Shown piece by piece: positions 47,872 through 59,378 of a stretch of 64,000 nt of DNA. The stretch covers positions 104,990 to 168,989 of the forward strand of contig ML210200.1 in assembly GCA_004369085.1 (NCBI GenBank), given 5' to 3'. The stretch comes from Coprinopsis marcescibilis. Taxonomy: Eukaryota; Basidiomycota; Agaricomycetes; Agaricales; Psathyrellaceae. The notes below the pieces were generated by a model. The model was not told the DNA's origin. It did not search any database and worked only from the letters and a program-made list of their open reading frames with translations. Each line of letters starts with the position of its first letter. Position 1 is the first letter of the stretch. The position numbers and the translations under genes were made by a program.

Positions 47872-49432
47872 TCACACCGCGGAACATGTACGCCGCCCAT
47901 TCAATGTGTCTCGACATCCAGTTGGACAACTGTTGGTCTCACGTAAAGCCCCACCACCGGCGACAGAATCCACCTCTTTGTTTCCCAGCTGCCTAACGCG
48001 CTTAAAAAATACCGCCATTAACAGGAGGAAACTCTATGGATGAAGAGGGGATCAGATAAGCACGTTCTTTAAATGAGATTCTTCCAAGCACATACCGATG
48101 AAGACATGATAATCAGAACAGGCACGATGGAGAACGCGTCTGAAACGTGGAATTCCCTATGATTAAGGACGGATTTGGAAAACAAATAATGCAGTCGCGT
48201 ACCAAGTACGGTCCCTAGTAAGTGAATGTGATCAGATTAAGTGATCAGGCATTGCGCGAACGGAAAGCGCACCGAATCCGCTAGGAGCCCCCGGCAGGTT
48301 GGCGCGAATGCTTGTGAATGCAAACAAAGCTCCGATGGGAACAACGAACATCTCTGCGTAGATCCTATGCTCATTGTAGACTGCGGCTCCTGCTAGCATA
48401 ACCAAGAACGATATCGTAACGAGCCCTTGGGATGCAATGTGAGCCCAAGGACACTTGATTTTGCGGCTTCAAAAGGACGTACAGCTCGTTGCGACAGTCG
48501 AATAGACGAAAAGTTTAACTGAGCGAGACCTCGACACATTCAGGGTGAAAAGAAGTCTCTCGTCTCCAGAGATTGAGGCTGGCTTCATAATTACACTCGC
48601 GAGTGACAACTCATAGCCCAGAGTGGCTGAGGACAGGTTGGAAACGGTCGGAGCTGACACTCGTGAATTCACTGGATTAACCACGGAGATCTCGAAAGGA
48701 GCGAAGTAGCTTTGAATTAAAGCGTCAGAAGTGAATATCTGCTAGATCAAAAGGATGGGCCTCTTACCGATCTGAGGGGTAAGCCATTCTAGAGGATGTC
48801 AAGAAGCCCCCGTCGTCTTGGGACCTCAAACGCCCCGGAAAGAGCTTCGTCACTGTTCGGAATGACGCATACTGGGGCCACAGAAAGGTTGGGCAGATGT
48901 CGCTGCTGTTGTACACGAACAAAGGGGGATAAGGAGCTTCCTGTCGCCAGCTTGGGCTTGTATGATCCAACAGGGAGCTAGACAGGTAATTGTTAGACGC
49001 AATACGTTCGCAGATAGGCCTTTGGTAAATATACTGGGGAATATAAATTTCTCGAAGAACTGGCCTCTCAAGAAGGGCCGTGCAGTTTACCAATGCGCGA
49101 TCCATAGAGGGGTCCCAATCCACAATGATCGTACGCGAAATTGGATCGATGGAAACAATTTCTGCTGATAAAGTGAACTTGGAAATGTGTTGAGTAAAGC
49201 ACTAATACAAATCGTTATACACGATACATCGACATACCTCGGCATTTGACAGACGTTTGGAGGGTATTTTGAACAGTATGGGGTCGATAAAGGACGGACT
49301 GGCTGTAGCGAACATGACGGAGGTGGAAACAACCATTAGGAAAAGAAACCACAGAGACCATATCCTCCATCTGGACGATGTCCACCACGACCAACACTTT
49401 GAGAAGACGCGGAATCTGATGGCAAACGACAT
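47872..49432 (-). CDS. DUF4436-like membrane protein (gene A)
   Basis: Eight exons (49432-49238, 49177-49035, 48977-48768, 48709-48483, 48425-48273, 48214-48203, 48139-48096, 48033-47872), 381 residues. One N-terminal membrane helix (WSLWFLFLMVVSTSVMFATA), then an extracytoplasmic beta-rich domain (VDWDPSMDRALVNCTALL ... LLDHTSPSWRQEAPYPPLFVYNS ... SFRTVTKLFPG). Next is a region ending in SRSRSVKLFVYSTVATS, and three C-terminal helices separated by RANLPGAPSGFG. This layout fits DUF4436, found in bacteria and fungi and without assigned function. The exon of only 12 nt is needed to keep the frame and is conserved in gene B. The C-terminal tail is longer than in B and hydrophilic. Confidence 0.75.
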
Positions 49433-50192
49433 CGGGGTTCAGCTGGCTGCTCAACCAGGGAGTAGAGGCTAAGCACCATACAATCCTACTAGCCTGATAC
49501 CTGATATTAAGGGCTGGCATACACGAGAATTGAGGCCTTGAGGCCTCGGAATACTGTGACGCCCAAAGGTGATGAGTAAGACAAGATGCATGGAGCATTT
49601 ACAGAGAGAGGTTCTTGAGCCACAATCCCGGGCATTAAGGAGTTCATGGGGCCAAAGTCACTTGATGTCAGGGAAATGCATTTCTGTTACACAGCAGCAA
49701 AAGCGGTGCTCGCATCCTATACAAAGGGTGAAGAACATTCAACGAAACCGGAATGAAATCTGAATGAAAAGAGAACCTACAATTCCCACTCCAACAAGCA
49801 TCGCAGTAGCTATAGATCGCAAAACTAAACTGCACTCAATGATAATCGAGATATGATTCCAAAGTAATGTCGTCGTTGTGTTGTCCGATCGTCCTGATCA
49901 AAGTTTGCTCCTAAACCCACGAGAACTCAAAGTCCCACGCTCGGGCCATATTGATTCACGTGTTTATGCGGCCTTTTGTCGTCGTTGAATACTGCGCTTG
50001 AGACAACCATCAGGGGCACTATCCAAGACACACAACGACAACGACGAGGAGGGCCAGACATCGACGAGACAAAGGGTCTTGCAGAATATATATTTGGCTG
50101 TGAAACAGTCTAGTACAGGCAGACTCTTGTACTTACAGTTGTAGCTACTCGTCTTCGAAGCCCAAATTTTCTGTAGTGTACGATACGTGGCA
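49433..50192. other. intergenic, divergent promoters
   Basis: Between gene A (-) and TFIIS (+). It should hold both promoters. A direct repeat or insertion was not recognised. Confidence 0.5.
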
Positions 50193-51529
50193 ATGCCGGG
50201 GCTTTCAACAGACGTAGTAGAATTGAAGAAGTATGTTAAGCAGCTTCAAGCTGCTACTGCAGCTCAAAACGAATCGGTAGGTAAAACCAGAGGAAAATAG
50301 AGGGGAAGGGCATTTATGTCCACCGCTCTGTTTTCTTCCCGGCCTTTTTTTCTCCATATATTTGCGCTGACACCTCGTCGTTTTCCTCGACTGTCAGGAT
50401 ATTGTATCGATTCTGAAAATTCTGAAGAACGAATTCGATGTCACAGAGCAATTGCTTAGGGTGAGTGGTTCACGACTTTTTGAAATTTTGCACCCTCCTA
50501 ACAGCATCATAGGATTCCAAAGCTGGTCTTGCAGTCGGCAAGCTACGGATTTTTGCGTCGACAGATGTCTCTGGTCTAGCGAAGGAGCTTGTCAGGAAAT
50601 GGAAGACCGCCGTCGATAAGCAGAAAGAAATCGATAAGAGGAAGCGGGAGGTATCGGAACAGGCTAGTGGCGGGCAGAAAGCCTCTGCGGGCGCTGGTAA
50701 ACCAGGTGCGCACTTTCCTGTACTTTTCAATAGAAACGAGCTGATTCGATGTGCTGGCAGCTACACCAATTACTCCAACAGTGCTGCGAACTGCGAAAAG
50801 TGACAGTGTTTCAGGCAAGACAGGCGACAAGACCAGGGACAAATGTGTCGAGCTCATATATGATGCTCTCGCTAGCGATTCCAGTGCTCGTTCGTCTCGT
50901 TGTGCTGCTGCCTTTTTCCTTCGCTAACCTTGTATTTAGCCATTGAATTGATCCTGAAACGCGCAATCGCAGTGGAAAGGGCGGTGTACGATAACCAAGG
51001 GGAGAGCATAGGTGGCCCGTACAGGAACAAAATTCGCTCCCTGTTCGTCAACCTCAAGGACAAAAACAACCCCAGCTTGCGGGAGAACATCGTTTCAGGC
51101 GAAATTTCACCTGAAAAGTTCAGCACCATGAGTAGCGAGGTACGCCGTCTTCTGGTAGTGCCTGTGCCATCACTGACTCGTATTCCAGGAAATGGCGTCC
51201 GAGGAACAAAAAGCTGCTCTCAACAAAATCAAAGAAGAGAATCTCTTTAAATCGCTCGCCGCTCAAGAGGCAGAGGCCGAAACGGAGGCCTTCCAGTGTT
51301 CCAAGTGCAAGCAGGTCTGTACATGGCCTCCTCGTTCCCGTCCAGCTTCACTGACGCCTTTTCAGAGGAAATGTCGATACAGGCAAGCTCAGACACGAAG
51401 TGCTGACGAACCGATGACCACTTTCGTGACGTATGTGTCGCATTCAGGCATTCAGAATTCCGAGGAAGCCACTGACTGTTGTTCCCTTGCAGATGTGTCG
51501 TTTGTGGCAACAGGTGGAAATTCTCTTGA
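50193..51529 (+). CDS. transcription elongation factor TFIIS
   Basis: Eight exons (50193-50276, 50398-50460, 50513-50705, 50761-50883, 50940-51139, 51189-51314, 51366-51430, 51493-51529), 296 residues. The N-terminal LW domain is present (LKKYVKQLQAATAA ... TDVSGLAKELVRKWK). The central domain that binds RNA polymerase II is also there (KCVELIYDALASDS, RAIAVERAVYD, GPYRNKIRSLFVNLKDKNNPSLRENI). The C-terminal zinc ribbon has four cysteines (FQCSKCKQ, TCVVCGNRWKFS) and the catalytic acidic dipeptide in RSADEPMTTF. TFIIS stimulates transcript cleavage by backtracked Pol II (family knowledge). It is the single-copy centre of the inverted duplication. The yeast orthologue is DST1. Confidence 0.95.
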
Positions 51530-52124
51530 TTGCCTTTCTGTGCCGTTCTCCTCTGTCTTGTCTCACACCCCTCTCTTTTTACTTTAATATCCCCCTTATT
51601 CCTGTATTCCTTTCGACGTCTCATTCCTTTGGAACGTTCATCATGCCCCGGTCACTTTAGCATACATCATCACATTTGCGATTTACGACCGATGCTGGGA
51701 CCTTTCGATTCTCTGGCTTGGTAAAAAAACCCATTTTCCGTTTCAATGCTTTTCATCCCTGTATCATAGAGTACTTGTTCATATTCCCGACAATCTTTCT
51801 CGAGGGAAGGAAGGAATGCCTCTTCCTGTTTCAATAAAACCTCCTTTTTCAGGCTCCCGGCGCCAAGTTTCCGGTCGAGGTTCCTGCCGTCCAAGATTTC
51901 AGCGCTTTTGCAAGTGACAAATGAAGAAGAAACGGAATCGGATACAAGCCGTGACATTCGTCTTGTACTGTGCCGGTGTTTGTCTATGTGCGGGTTGAGC
52001 GTCATACTTCCTCGTATATGTATAGGCATGCCACTTTTGGGAGATCCCCCAGAACCGATTAGTGGACTCAACCCATCTTTTCTACCTATTGAAAAGCGGG
52101 AGGGACAAACACTCCGCTGATAAC
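51530..52124. other. intergenic
   Basis: About 600 bp between the TFIIS stop and DUF4436 gene B. T-rich just after the TFIIS stop (probable 3' untranslated region). A minus frame near 51670-52071 has no domain. Confidence 0.45.
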
Positions 52125-53681
52125 ATGTCGTTCTTCGTTAGACCCTCGAAGTGGAAGCAGTGGTGGCCGACATCCAAAGGAAAAACGTGGTTCCTCTGGT
52201 TCCTATTCCTCCTACTGGTGTCGACTTGCATCATGTTTGCCGCGGCAAGCCAGTCGCTCAGAAAGCCAAAGAAGCAGAAGATACCTACCACTGTCAACTC
52301 ATCCATGGCCGAGGTATGTACCGTCCTTCTCAAATCCATCGTGTACATTGTAAAAAGCCGGTCTTCCGCTATAGTTGAGCCTGTCGGCAGAGGTCGTCGC
52401 TATTGATCCCGCCGCGCGAACCATCACTGTGGATTGGCACCCAATGACATCTGCAGCACGTCTCAATTGTACAGAGCTGCTTCAGAATCCAACTGTTAGG
52501 GAGGTTTATATTCACAAGTGAGTTTGTTTTATTGTTGGATGTCTGACCCGCCAAGTATGCTCGCCCCTGACAATCGGCGCCATTATTTTAGCTATATACT
52601 AGACCATACAAGCCCCACCTGGCGTCAAGAGCCCCCGTACCCTCCCGTGTTCGTTTTCAACAGTAGCGAAGTCTGTCCATTCTCCTTGTGGCCACCCTAC
52701 ACATCCTTTCGCACAGTGACGAAGCTGTTCTCGGGAACTTCACTGCGGAAAGTAAATGAGGCATTCTTGAAATCTTCCCGTATGGCATACCCCGCAGACA
52801 GGCAGGTCTTACGTACTCTATACTGGCTCTTCTTCTGACTGCCGGCACGCTTTGCAGCTACTCTGCACCATTCGAGTTCTATGTGGTTGATCCGCGAAGC
52901 CAGAAAATGAGCGCCCCAACAGTTTTCAATGTGACTGAGATTATGTTGGGTTACGAATTGTCTCCGACCAGTGTCCGTCTGGCCCCTGGTCCAGCACCCG
53001 GTGATACACGTCTCAGCTTCGTGTTGGACATTTCGAGATCCCGGGCGGTCAAGCTCTTCGTTTATTCGACTGTTGTTACCAGTTGTAAGTTTCCTTAACT
53101 CACGAGGGTGGACTAGTATGTTCTGACTCGTCCTCGCTCGGTTTAAACTATAGGGCTGGTGACGATATCGTTTCTAGCCATGCTAGCTGGAGCAGCAGTC
53201 TATAACGAGCATCGAATCTACGCGGAGATGTTTGTCGTTCCCATTGGAGCATTATTTGCCTTTACGAGCATTCGCGCCAATCTACCTGGAGCTCCTGTCG
53301 GGTTTGGTGCGTCTTCCGTCTTCGCACTAGTGAATCCTTGAACCTTATAAACTGATTGGCGCGGGTCAACCTACTAGGGACTGTACTCGGTTTGTGAAGT
53401 CAATTCTTAGCTTCTACGACTTCCTGGACTCTCTTTCAGACACCTTCTCTATTGTTCCTGTGCTGATTATCATGTCCTTATCGGTAAGTTGCTTGCCATC
53501 ACCAGCTTCAATGGTTCACACATTGTGCTTCTGATAGAGCTTCCTTCTTCTCATGGCGGTGTTTTATAAGCGGGTTAGGCAGATAGAAGAGAAAGACACG
53601 ACAGTCACGGTAGGCGCTGCTGTACGTTACCTGTGCAATCGCTGTGCTATTGGGTGCTGACAGAATCACAAGGGCCATTGA
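52125..53681 (+). CDS. DUF4436-like membrane protein (gene B)
   Basis: Exons 52125-52313, 52375-52517, 52592-52801, 52858-53084, 53154-53306, 53378-53389, 53440-53483, 53538-53609 and 53664-53681 give 355 residues; reading through the last donor would instead end at 53660 (366 residues). An N-terminal helix (TWFLWFLFLLLVSTCIMFAA) is followed by the same beta-rich domain as gene A (LDHTSPTWRQEPPYPPVFVF, SFRTVTKLFSG, SRSRAVKLFVYSTVVTS). The C-terminal helices include WLVTISFLAMLAGAAVYN and TFSIVPVLIIMSL, with RANLPGAPVGFG between them. The intron at 52802-52857 appears to use a GC donor (AG|GCAGGT), whereas gene A has GT at that site. The family is DUF4436-like and its function is unknown. Confidence 0.75.
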
Positions 53682-54208
53682 TGATAACCCGTGCATGCGC
53701 CGTAAGCGGTGTTAGGGATCATATCGCTATGTACCTTGTCCTAGTTCTCCTGATCGATCAAATTATCACCTGTTGACTTCCTTGGTTATCGGCAGTGCCA
53801 TTTTTCAAGCGCGCTAGGGAAATTCTCGCGTCAGTACTAAATCATGAATAGCTCGGGGCACACAGCAGTCACCGTGATCTATTCTCATTGGCCGTTGACA
53901 TCGTGGATTATGCCGATTATACGGGCGCTTCAATCTTCATGGCTATAATTTGGGTCACTAGATCCGACCATTGTCGAACCAATTACATATGATCCATGAT
54001 GGTCCCAATAAATACACAGCCCACTGCCAATTCTTCGTACTTGCCCTTCGGCGCGAATTGCCGGATGGAGTGTTCAAGCTCTCAGGAGGCACCGCCGCGT
54101 CGGGGTATAAAGTGAAAGGTTATCGCAGGACGAGAAAATGTCTCATACAACTGTGACGAAACATCTCCGAGTTACTCATCCTCTTAGCACACCTCCTCTA
54201 GTAGCTCT
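53682..54208. other. intergenic, promoter of gene D
   Basis: No gene recognised between gene B and gene D. It contains the TATA box of D near its right end. Confidence 0.5.
54106..54112 (+). promoter_or_regulatory. TATA box of gene D
   Basis: TATAAAG (in GGGGTATAAAGTG) 103 bp before the ATG at 54209. Confidence 0.5.
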
Positions 54209-54909
54209 ATGGATCACAAACACTACAACAATCTTCCAACCTTGCGAGGTGCCAATGCAAAATTCACCGACCGCGATGAGCTCTTCCCAAAGCTCGCAGA
54301 GTTGTTCGCGCACAAGGGTTACGCGGGCGTTTACGCTTTTGGCTTGGTGCACCGACATTGCTCACTTCGCGCCGGTGAACGCATGGTCACCAGCGTCTTA
54401 GTTCCGCAAGAGAAATTTATTACTCAGCCAGAGAAAACAACGGCCCCGGACGCCAATGTCATACCCGATCGGTGGACTGTCAATGGAGAGGCCTTCGAGT
54501 TCAGTCGGCTGGAGAAGGACCAACAACCCACTCCTCCTCCACCAGCTGAGCTTTTCAAGGCGTTAGCTGACATTGTTGGCAAGGAAAGTGTGGTCGGCGT
54601 CTATCTTGTGCCGAACCTTCCGCCGGGAAAGGTTCATCTGGACGCGACTCTTGACCCCAACCGCAGGACGCAGACCGTGCGAGTAGTGGACATCAAAGAG
54701 TTGGTCACAAATTCAATGTGCTCAGGGATAGAAGTGTCCTGGGTGCCATCCACGGACAGTGTTGTCAAGTCGGTTAGTGCGTGCAGAATCTGTGATGAAG
54801 AGAACAATCATCCCTGGCTGCCTTTCAATCCGGTGCGCAGTCCGTTTTCTATTGTTGTAATTGGTCTAACCTCTACTGCTTGCAGGAATTTGAGAGCGAA
54901 GACGATTAA
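54209..54909 (+). CDS. uncharacterised protein (gene D), paralogue of gene C
   Basis: Two exons (54209-54832, 54886-54909), 215 residues ending EFESEDD. Conserved blocks shared with gene C: MDHKHYNNLPTL, KGYAGVYAFGLVHRHCSL, GERMVTS, DRWTVNGEAFEFSRLE, PPPPAELFKAL and a late CxxC (SACRICDEEN). There is no signal peptide or membrane helix. About half of the positions look identical to gene C, which supports the start and indicates selection on the protein. I recognise no domain; it could be a lineage-specific family. It is the outer right member of the inverted duplication. Confidence 0.75.
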
Positions 54910-55812
54910 GATGAGGATGAGTCGGAAGAAGTTTGCAGGCTTCAAAGAGTGCGATATCCAGTTGCAGAGTATATTTTCATTAAACGTATAGACGGCCTTA
55001 GACGCTATACCTGGGACTTCGTTGTAATTGGCGTAATATACTAGCTTCCTTCCTAGCAAAGGGCCATGAACTTGAACTGAGGGTCTTCACCATCATTCGG
55101 CTGGCCTTCTTTTACTGCAAACTATCTGGTCAACGATAATGAGCCTAGTAGCTCTAGCGGCACAATCACTGCGACTGACATTGCCATAATATTATAGGCG
55201 CCGAGTGTTGATCAAATCTTGGCGGCTGCTAACGCACCGGTTGACCCGGTAAATATCGCGCCCACTGCGCTGGCTCTCCAGGTTTGAACCAATTTTCTAC
55301 CATGCCCCAGGCATATACGTTCTTTTCTCTCTAGTTCGGCTCTTACGACCCCGACGTTCATACCAGTTTCATCCCGGATACTCATCGCGGCAAAAATACC
55401 CTCAAAATCCATTTAGGCTTAGGAAGCACCAACGAGAAGTTCTCACAACTGGAATCTCAACGACGACTGAACGACATTCAACCAGAACACAGGACTTGTT
55501 CACTGGAGCCGACGCAGATTACGAAGAACAATCAAAGATAAAACCGAACGAATCTGCTGGACTAAGGCTTTCTCTGCAAAACCCCCTAATATCCGCCAAT
55601 ACCCCTGGTACGTGCGTTTTTGCAGGTTTTTGCTCTGTAACATATCTAATGAGCTGATATACAGTCTATCCTTTAAGAACACATTCGTTTGATCACATCT
55701 GAGTGTGGACGAGCCTCGAGAACCAGTTTCAGATCACAACGAGAAGATATTTGTCTGTGATCGTAACTGGGTGGCGCCCATCTTCCCATAGCACTCACGA
55801 ACTGCCCTGTTC
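54910..55812. other. intergenic
   Basis: About 900 bp. A 66-codon minus frame (55212-55412) starts MDFEGIFAAMSIRDETG and has a protein-like composition, but no second exon or homologue is evident, so it is not called. The right end should hold the promoter of the membrane-protein gene. Confidence 0.4.
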
Positions 55813-57255
55813 ATGGAACAGAATCCCAAGCCCAAACGGACGTCTTTTCTTTGGCTCAAACCTAGCACCAGCAGCAATCTCGGTCGAGGAGGAGAGCTTC
55901 GCTCATCGTGGACATCAACCGATTCAGGGAATTCCGAGTCCATCCTCCCCATGTCTACAGTCACCAACGGAAACTCCGGCGCATCTCAGCTGGCCAGCTC
56001 CAACTCCAACCCAAATCTTAGGCACAATGGGCAGTCACCTTCGACATTTCTTCGCTCAACCCTCAGCAGAAATGAAGCCGAGACTCGGACGCACGCATCG
56101 CCCACATATTCATATCCGCCGCTCTCCAACTCATCTCTATCCCCTTCTCCGAATCCGCAACACGCGCGTTCATTAACAGTGTCGACCTCGACAAGCTCAC
56201 AGGGAGGGCCAGTTGGCTCTTCGCAGAGTCACTCCCCTCGGGCTCACCCTTATCAGCTCGCCGCGTACGACAGCATCAATTATCGGTCTGCGCAGGCCGC
56301 TGTCGTGAGCCCGCCTTCCCAAATCGTAGAGATCCCACGAGTGCGGGAGGAAGTCCTCCCCCCGACGTCGACAGAGAAGGTTAACTATTATAGCAACACC
56401 CTGTCACCACGAACCCCCAATATTCCAGCACATACGAATCTCCTCTCTGACCGACGCGAGGGGCCAGACCCCAATCGAGCCCAACGAAGACGCAATCACC
56501 GACAATCGCTTGCTACACTCGCCAGCCTTCGTATCCTCAATACCTATTACCCACCGACCAACGGAGCAGTGGCATCTCCTATCAGCTTGTCCTTGCCCCA
56601 TTCAATGCAGCGCACGATCGTGATTTCAACTATCTTCGTCATCGTCTTCCTCGCGATCCCAGTCGTATTGTCTGTGGGATATGTCGGTGTGGGACATGCT
56701 GTCCTCAGAGCGGCGCATCTTAACTCCGGGAATCTATCGATATTTGTCTTGGCCGACATCCAGGGTTCCGTGGAAGCAGGTGCCGTCGGTGGCGCGATCC
56801 TTGGAGTCCCAATCGTGCTCATCCTGTATCTTCTTGGACTCTTCCCCAAGGGCCTAATACACACACCCGAGAGCGACCCGTCCGTTCGTAACGGCGGCAG
56901 CAACCGACAAGCAGGACAGGACTTCTTCGAAGACGACTCCGATACCGAATCAATGAAGCAATCATGTAGTCCCCAACGACTGAGTCGTATCACAGTATGC
57001 ACTCTGCTCCTGCTGTCGATTGGAGGACTTTCCGGGCCGCTTGGCATAACCGTTCTAAGTCCCGCGACCGTGTCGACACTGGAGACCCTGGCGCGAACTG
57101 GAGCAGACGCATTCCTGACTCCGGGAGCAGCCTCTGCAGCTGGCTTCGTTGGGGGTGCTATCGTCATCGGAGGCGTTCTCTCTCTGTTGCTCATCACTCT
57201 TCTGACATTTCTTCTCTTCCTCAGAGCAGAACAGGGCCCACCCCTAGAAAGATGA
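55813..57255 (+). CDS. predicted four-helix membrane protein with long Ser-rich N-terminus
   Basis: One uninterrupted 480-residue frame. The first about 270 residues are disordered, rich in Ser, Pro, Thr, Asn and Gln, with a short basic patch (RAQRRRNHRQS) just before the first helix. Four hydrophobic segments follow: TIVISTIFVIVFLAIPVVLS (near residue 272), AVGGAILGVPIVLILYLLGL (near 328), TVCTLLLLSIGGLSGPLGI (near 395) and FVGGAIVIGGVLSLLLITLL (near 444). An acidic loop (FFEDDSDTES) lies between helices 2 and 3. The positive-inside rule would put the long N-terminus in the cytosol. No family recognised; function unknown. The lack of introns is unusual beside its neighbours, but the frame is far too long to be chance. 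Confidence 0.75.
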   Translation: MEQNPKPKRTSFLWLKPSTSSNLGRGGELRSSWTSTDSGNSESILPMSTVTNGNSGASQLASSNSNPNLRHNGQSPSTFLRSTLSRNEAETRTHASPTYSYPPLSNSSLSPSPNPQHARSLTVSTSTSSQGGPVGSSQSHSPRAHPYQLAAYDSINYRSAQAAVVSPPSQIVEIPRVREEVLPPTSTEKVNYYSNTLSPRTPNIPAHTNLLSDRREGPDPNRAQRRRNHRQSLATLASLRILNTYYPPTNGAVASPISLSLPHSMQRTIVISTIFVIVFLAIPVVLSVGYVGVGHAVLRAAHLNSGNLSIFVLADIQGSVEAGAVGGAILGVPIVLILYLLGLFPKGLIHTPESDPSVRNGGSNRQAGQDFFEDDSDTESMKQSCSPQRLSRITVCTLLLLSIGGLSGPLGITVLSPATVSTLETLARTGADAFLTPGAASAAGFVGGAIVIGGVLSLLLITLLTFLLFLRAEQGPPLER

Positions 57256-58656
57256 CACAGCGGGTTGTCGACAAAACATGCTTTTGTCGCACGTGTTTTT
57301 CAGCCCTCGCCAAAACTTTCGTATCTTTATTCTTATTCTATTTCATCGTCGTGATTTATTAAGCTCACATTTCCCTCAACGCACGTTGTACAAAGGATGT
57401 ATTTATCTTTTATCTATCATACTATCCACTTTTGCGATACCCGCCCATTCCTCGTCATACCCAACCCTGTTCCACTACTTTCCCTGATGTTAGACCTCGT
57501 TACTTTCACATCGGACTTGTTTAAACTTTCTCTATATTCCATGTTGTATTTGTCACTTTGTCGCATCCTGGAACCGTGTTGGCAGCACTTGGGGGCCCGG
57601 GGGTCGGATTGCTTTGTTGTGTATAGAATGTGATGTATCTGGGTGGATTACAGTTTTTTGAACCCTCCTTATTGTTTGTTTGTAGTTTTAAATCCTCGCA
57701 GTAGTCTAGCATCTTTCTAATTGGTCTCTCCAACAAGCATAAAACTTGACTAGGTGTATAATCAGATCAGCGCTTATTAAGGTTGAGACGGAGCTCAAAT
57801 GATCTTCCAAAGCCTTCTTCCACCTTCGATCGATGGCGACAGCAGGCCTTCTGTCCGACGTTACGACCGCTGTTCAGATCTAAATAGCTACAATGTCCTG
57901 GCATCTCTCCTGAATGAAACTCGAGTTCCTCCAATTCGGAAGAAGTTTATCCTACTCGCCATAATTCTTGAATTGCGCTCAGAGAACCAGGTGTAATTGC
58001 GGTCCTACACTGTGCTTCTTTGCTCAGAGACGCACCTGACCAGGCCCAGGTACGTGTCGCAATCGTTGCGATATATTGATGAAGGCCAATCGTTCCCATC
58101 TTTCACCCTCTTTCACTGTTGACGCATATTGAAGGCTGATAACAATTGATTAGACCATGGCGACTGAGCCTTGAGTACACGGGTGGTTTTCGTCACGTTT
58201 CTATCATCGTTTGTCATTCAGGTCTCGGCGTGCCTTCTGGTTACATCGCTCCGGTAAGCATCGACTTGCAACTAGATGGAGATCCAGCTGCGTTCTCAGC
58301 GCGGGGTACCATTATAGCTGATGGCAAGGTGACTCGGGATTATCTTTAGTCCCACAACAACGCCGAGATAACAATTCGGTGTACCTACCTCGGTCTTGGA
58401 CCATACTACGCACACTCTCTACCAGCGCGGAGATGTACTTCAGTCAATAAGCAGCGGTAATGAAGTCACGTTGCTCGGGCAGAACGCCTTGAAGTGTTCA
58501 TTGTCCACCTGATTATAGGGGTGGCGGCCCAGAGTTTGGTGGGGCAAGGGTTTCGACTCGATATAAAAGCCATCTCTCTTTCACTGAATTAGTTCACCAA
58601 GTTCCTCAGTAACACATCCTCCACTTGTCAGTTCAATCTCACGTCGATAATATAAC
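57256..58656. other. intergenic
   Basis: About 1.4 kb. The first 350 bp are T-rich, probably the 3' untranslated region of the membrane-protein gene. Frames of 60-80 codons have no domain. The right end carries the peroxiredoxin promoter. Confidence 0.45.
58562..58568 (+). promoter_or_regulatory. TATA box of the peroxiredoxin gene
   Basis: TATAAAA in CGATATAAAAGCC, 95 bp before the ATG at 58657. Confidence 0.6.
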
Positions 58657-59378
58657 ATGGCCTCCATCTCTCTCCAAACCAGCCTCACCAACAACAAGGC
58701 AGAGATCAAAGTTGGTGACGAAATCCCGGTCTTTGACTTCAAGGAGGACTCTGCTGGCGAGACGAAGCCCTTGAATTTGACAGGGAAGAACATCATTGTG
58801 AGTACTTCACTGTTCACATCTTGCATTTGTGCTTGACAACGCGGCTTCGAACTTTTAGGTTGGTCTTCCTGGAGCTTACACCACCCCTTGCAACGAGCAC
58901 GTCCCTGGATACGTCGAGAACTTTGATAAGTTCAAGGCCAAGGGTGTCGAGAACATTTACATCATTTCCGTTAACGATGCTTTCGTGACCAAGTAAGCGC
59001 AACTGTCCCTGTTTTCTACACCGTCGCTCACATTGTCAAAGGTCATGGAAGAAGCACCTCGGTGGCGATAGTGAGTATCTAAAGCAGGTTTTGTACACAC
59101 GATAAGCTGAGATCTGATTATCACAGACCTTCACTTCGTCGCTGATGACACTGGCCATATCACATCCTCCCTCGGATTCCTGTTCGATGCTTCTGGAGCA
59201 CTGGGAAGCCCCCGATCGAAGGTATGCTTAGGCTGGACTCTGTAGGGTCACATACTAACCCGCCTCTCAGCGATATGTACTGGTGACTGAAGGCCACAAG
59301 GTCTTGAGCATCGCCGTTGAGGACGAGGTCCCCAAAGTTACCGTGACGAGCGCAGACTCGGTTCTCGCCAAGCTTTAA
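58657..59378 (+). CDS. type II peroxiredoxin (Prx5/Ahp1 family)
   Basis: Five exons (58657-58797, 58859-58992, 59042-59070, 59127-59221, 59271-59378), 168 residues, the normal length for this thioredoxin-fold subfamily. The active site is GLPGAYTTPCNEHVPGY with the peroxidatic Cys in the PxxxTxxC motif; other family blocks are NIYIISVNDAFV, KSWKKHLGG, FVADDTGHITSSLG and KRYVLVTEGHKVLSIAVED. It reduces hydrogen peroxide and alkyl peroxides using thioredoxin or glutathione (family knowledge). No targeting peptide is evident, so it is probably cytosolic. A second (resolving) cysteine is not seen in the protein, pointing to a one-Cys mechanism. Confidence 0.95.

Larger units (their letters stand above)
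46829..54909. repeat. inverted gene duplication around TFIIS
   Basis: Two gene pairs are arranged as mirror images: gene C (46829-47526, -) and DUF4436 gene A (47872-49432, -) on the left, DUF4436 gene B (52125-53681, +) and gene D (54209-54909, +) on the right. The TFIIS gene sits between them. A and B share exon lengths 143, 210, 227, 153, 12 and 44 nt. Copies have diverged in sequence, so the event is old, but gene order and opposite orientation are preserved. Confidence 0.85.

Noticed and set aside
55212..55412. 66-codon minus-strand frame (MDFEGIFAAMS...)
   Set aside because: Protein-like composition but too short, with no second exon or recognised homologue.
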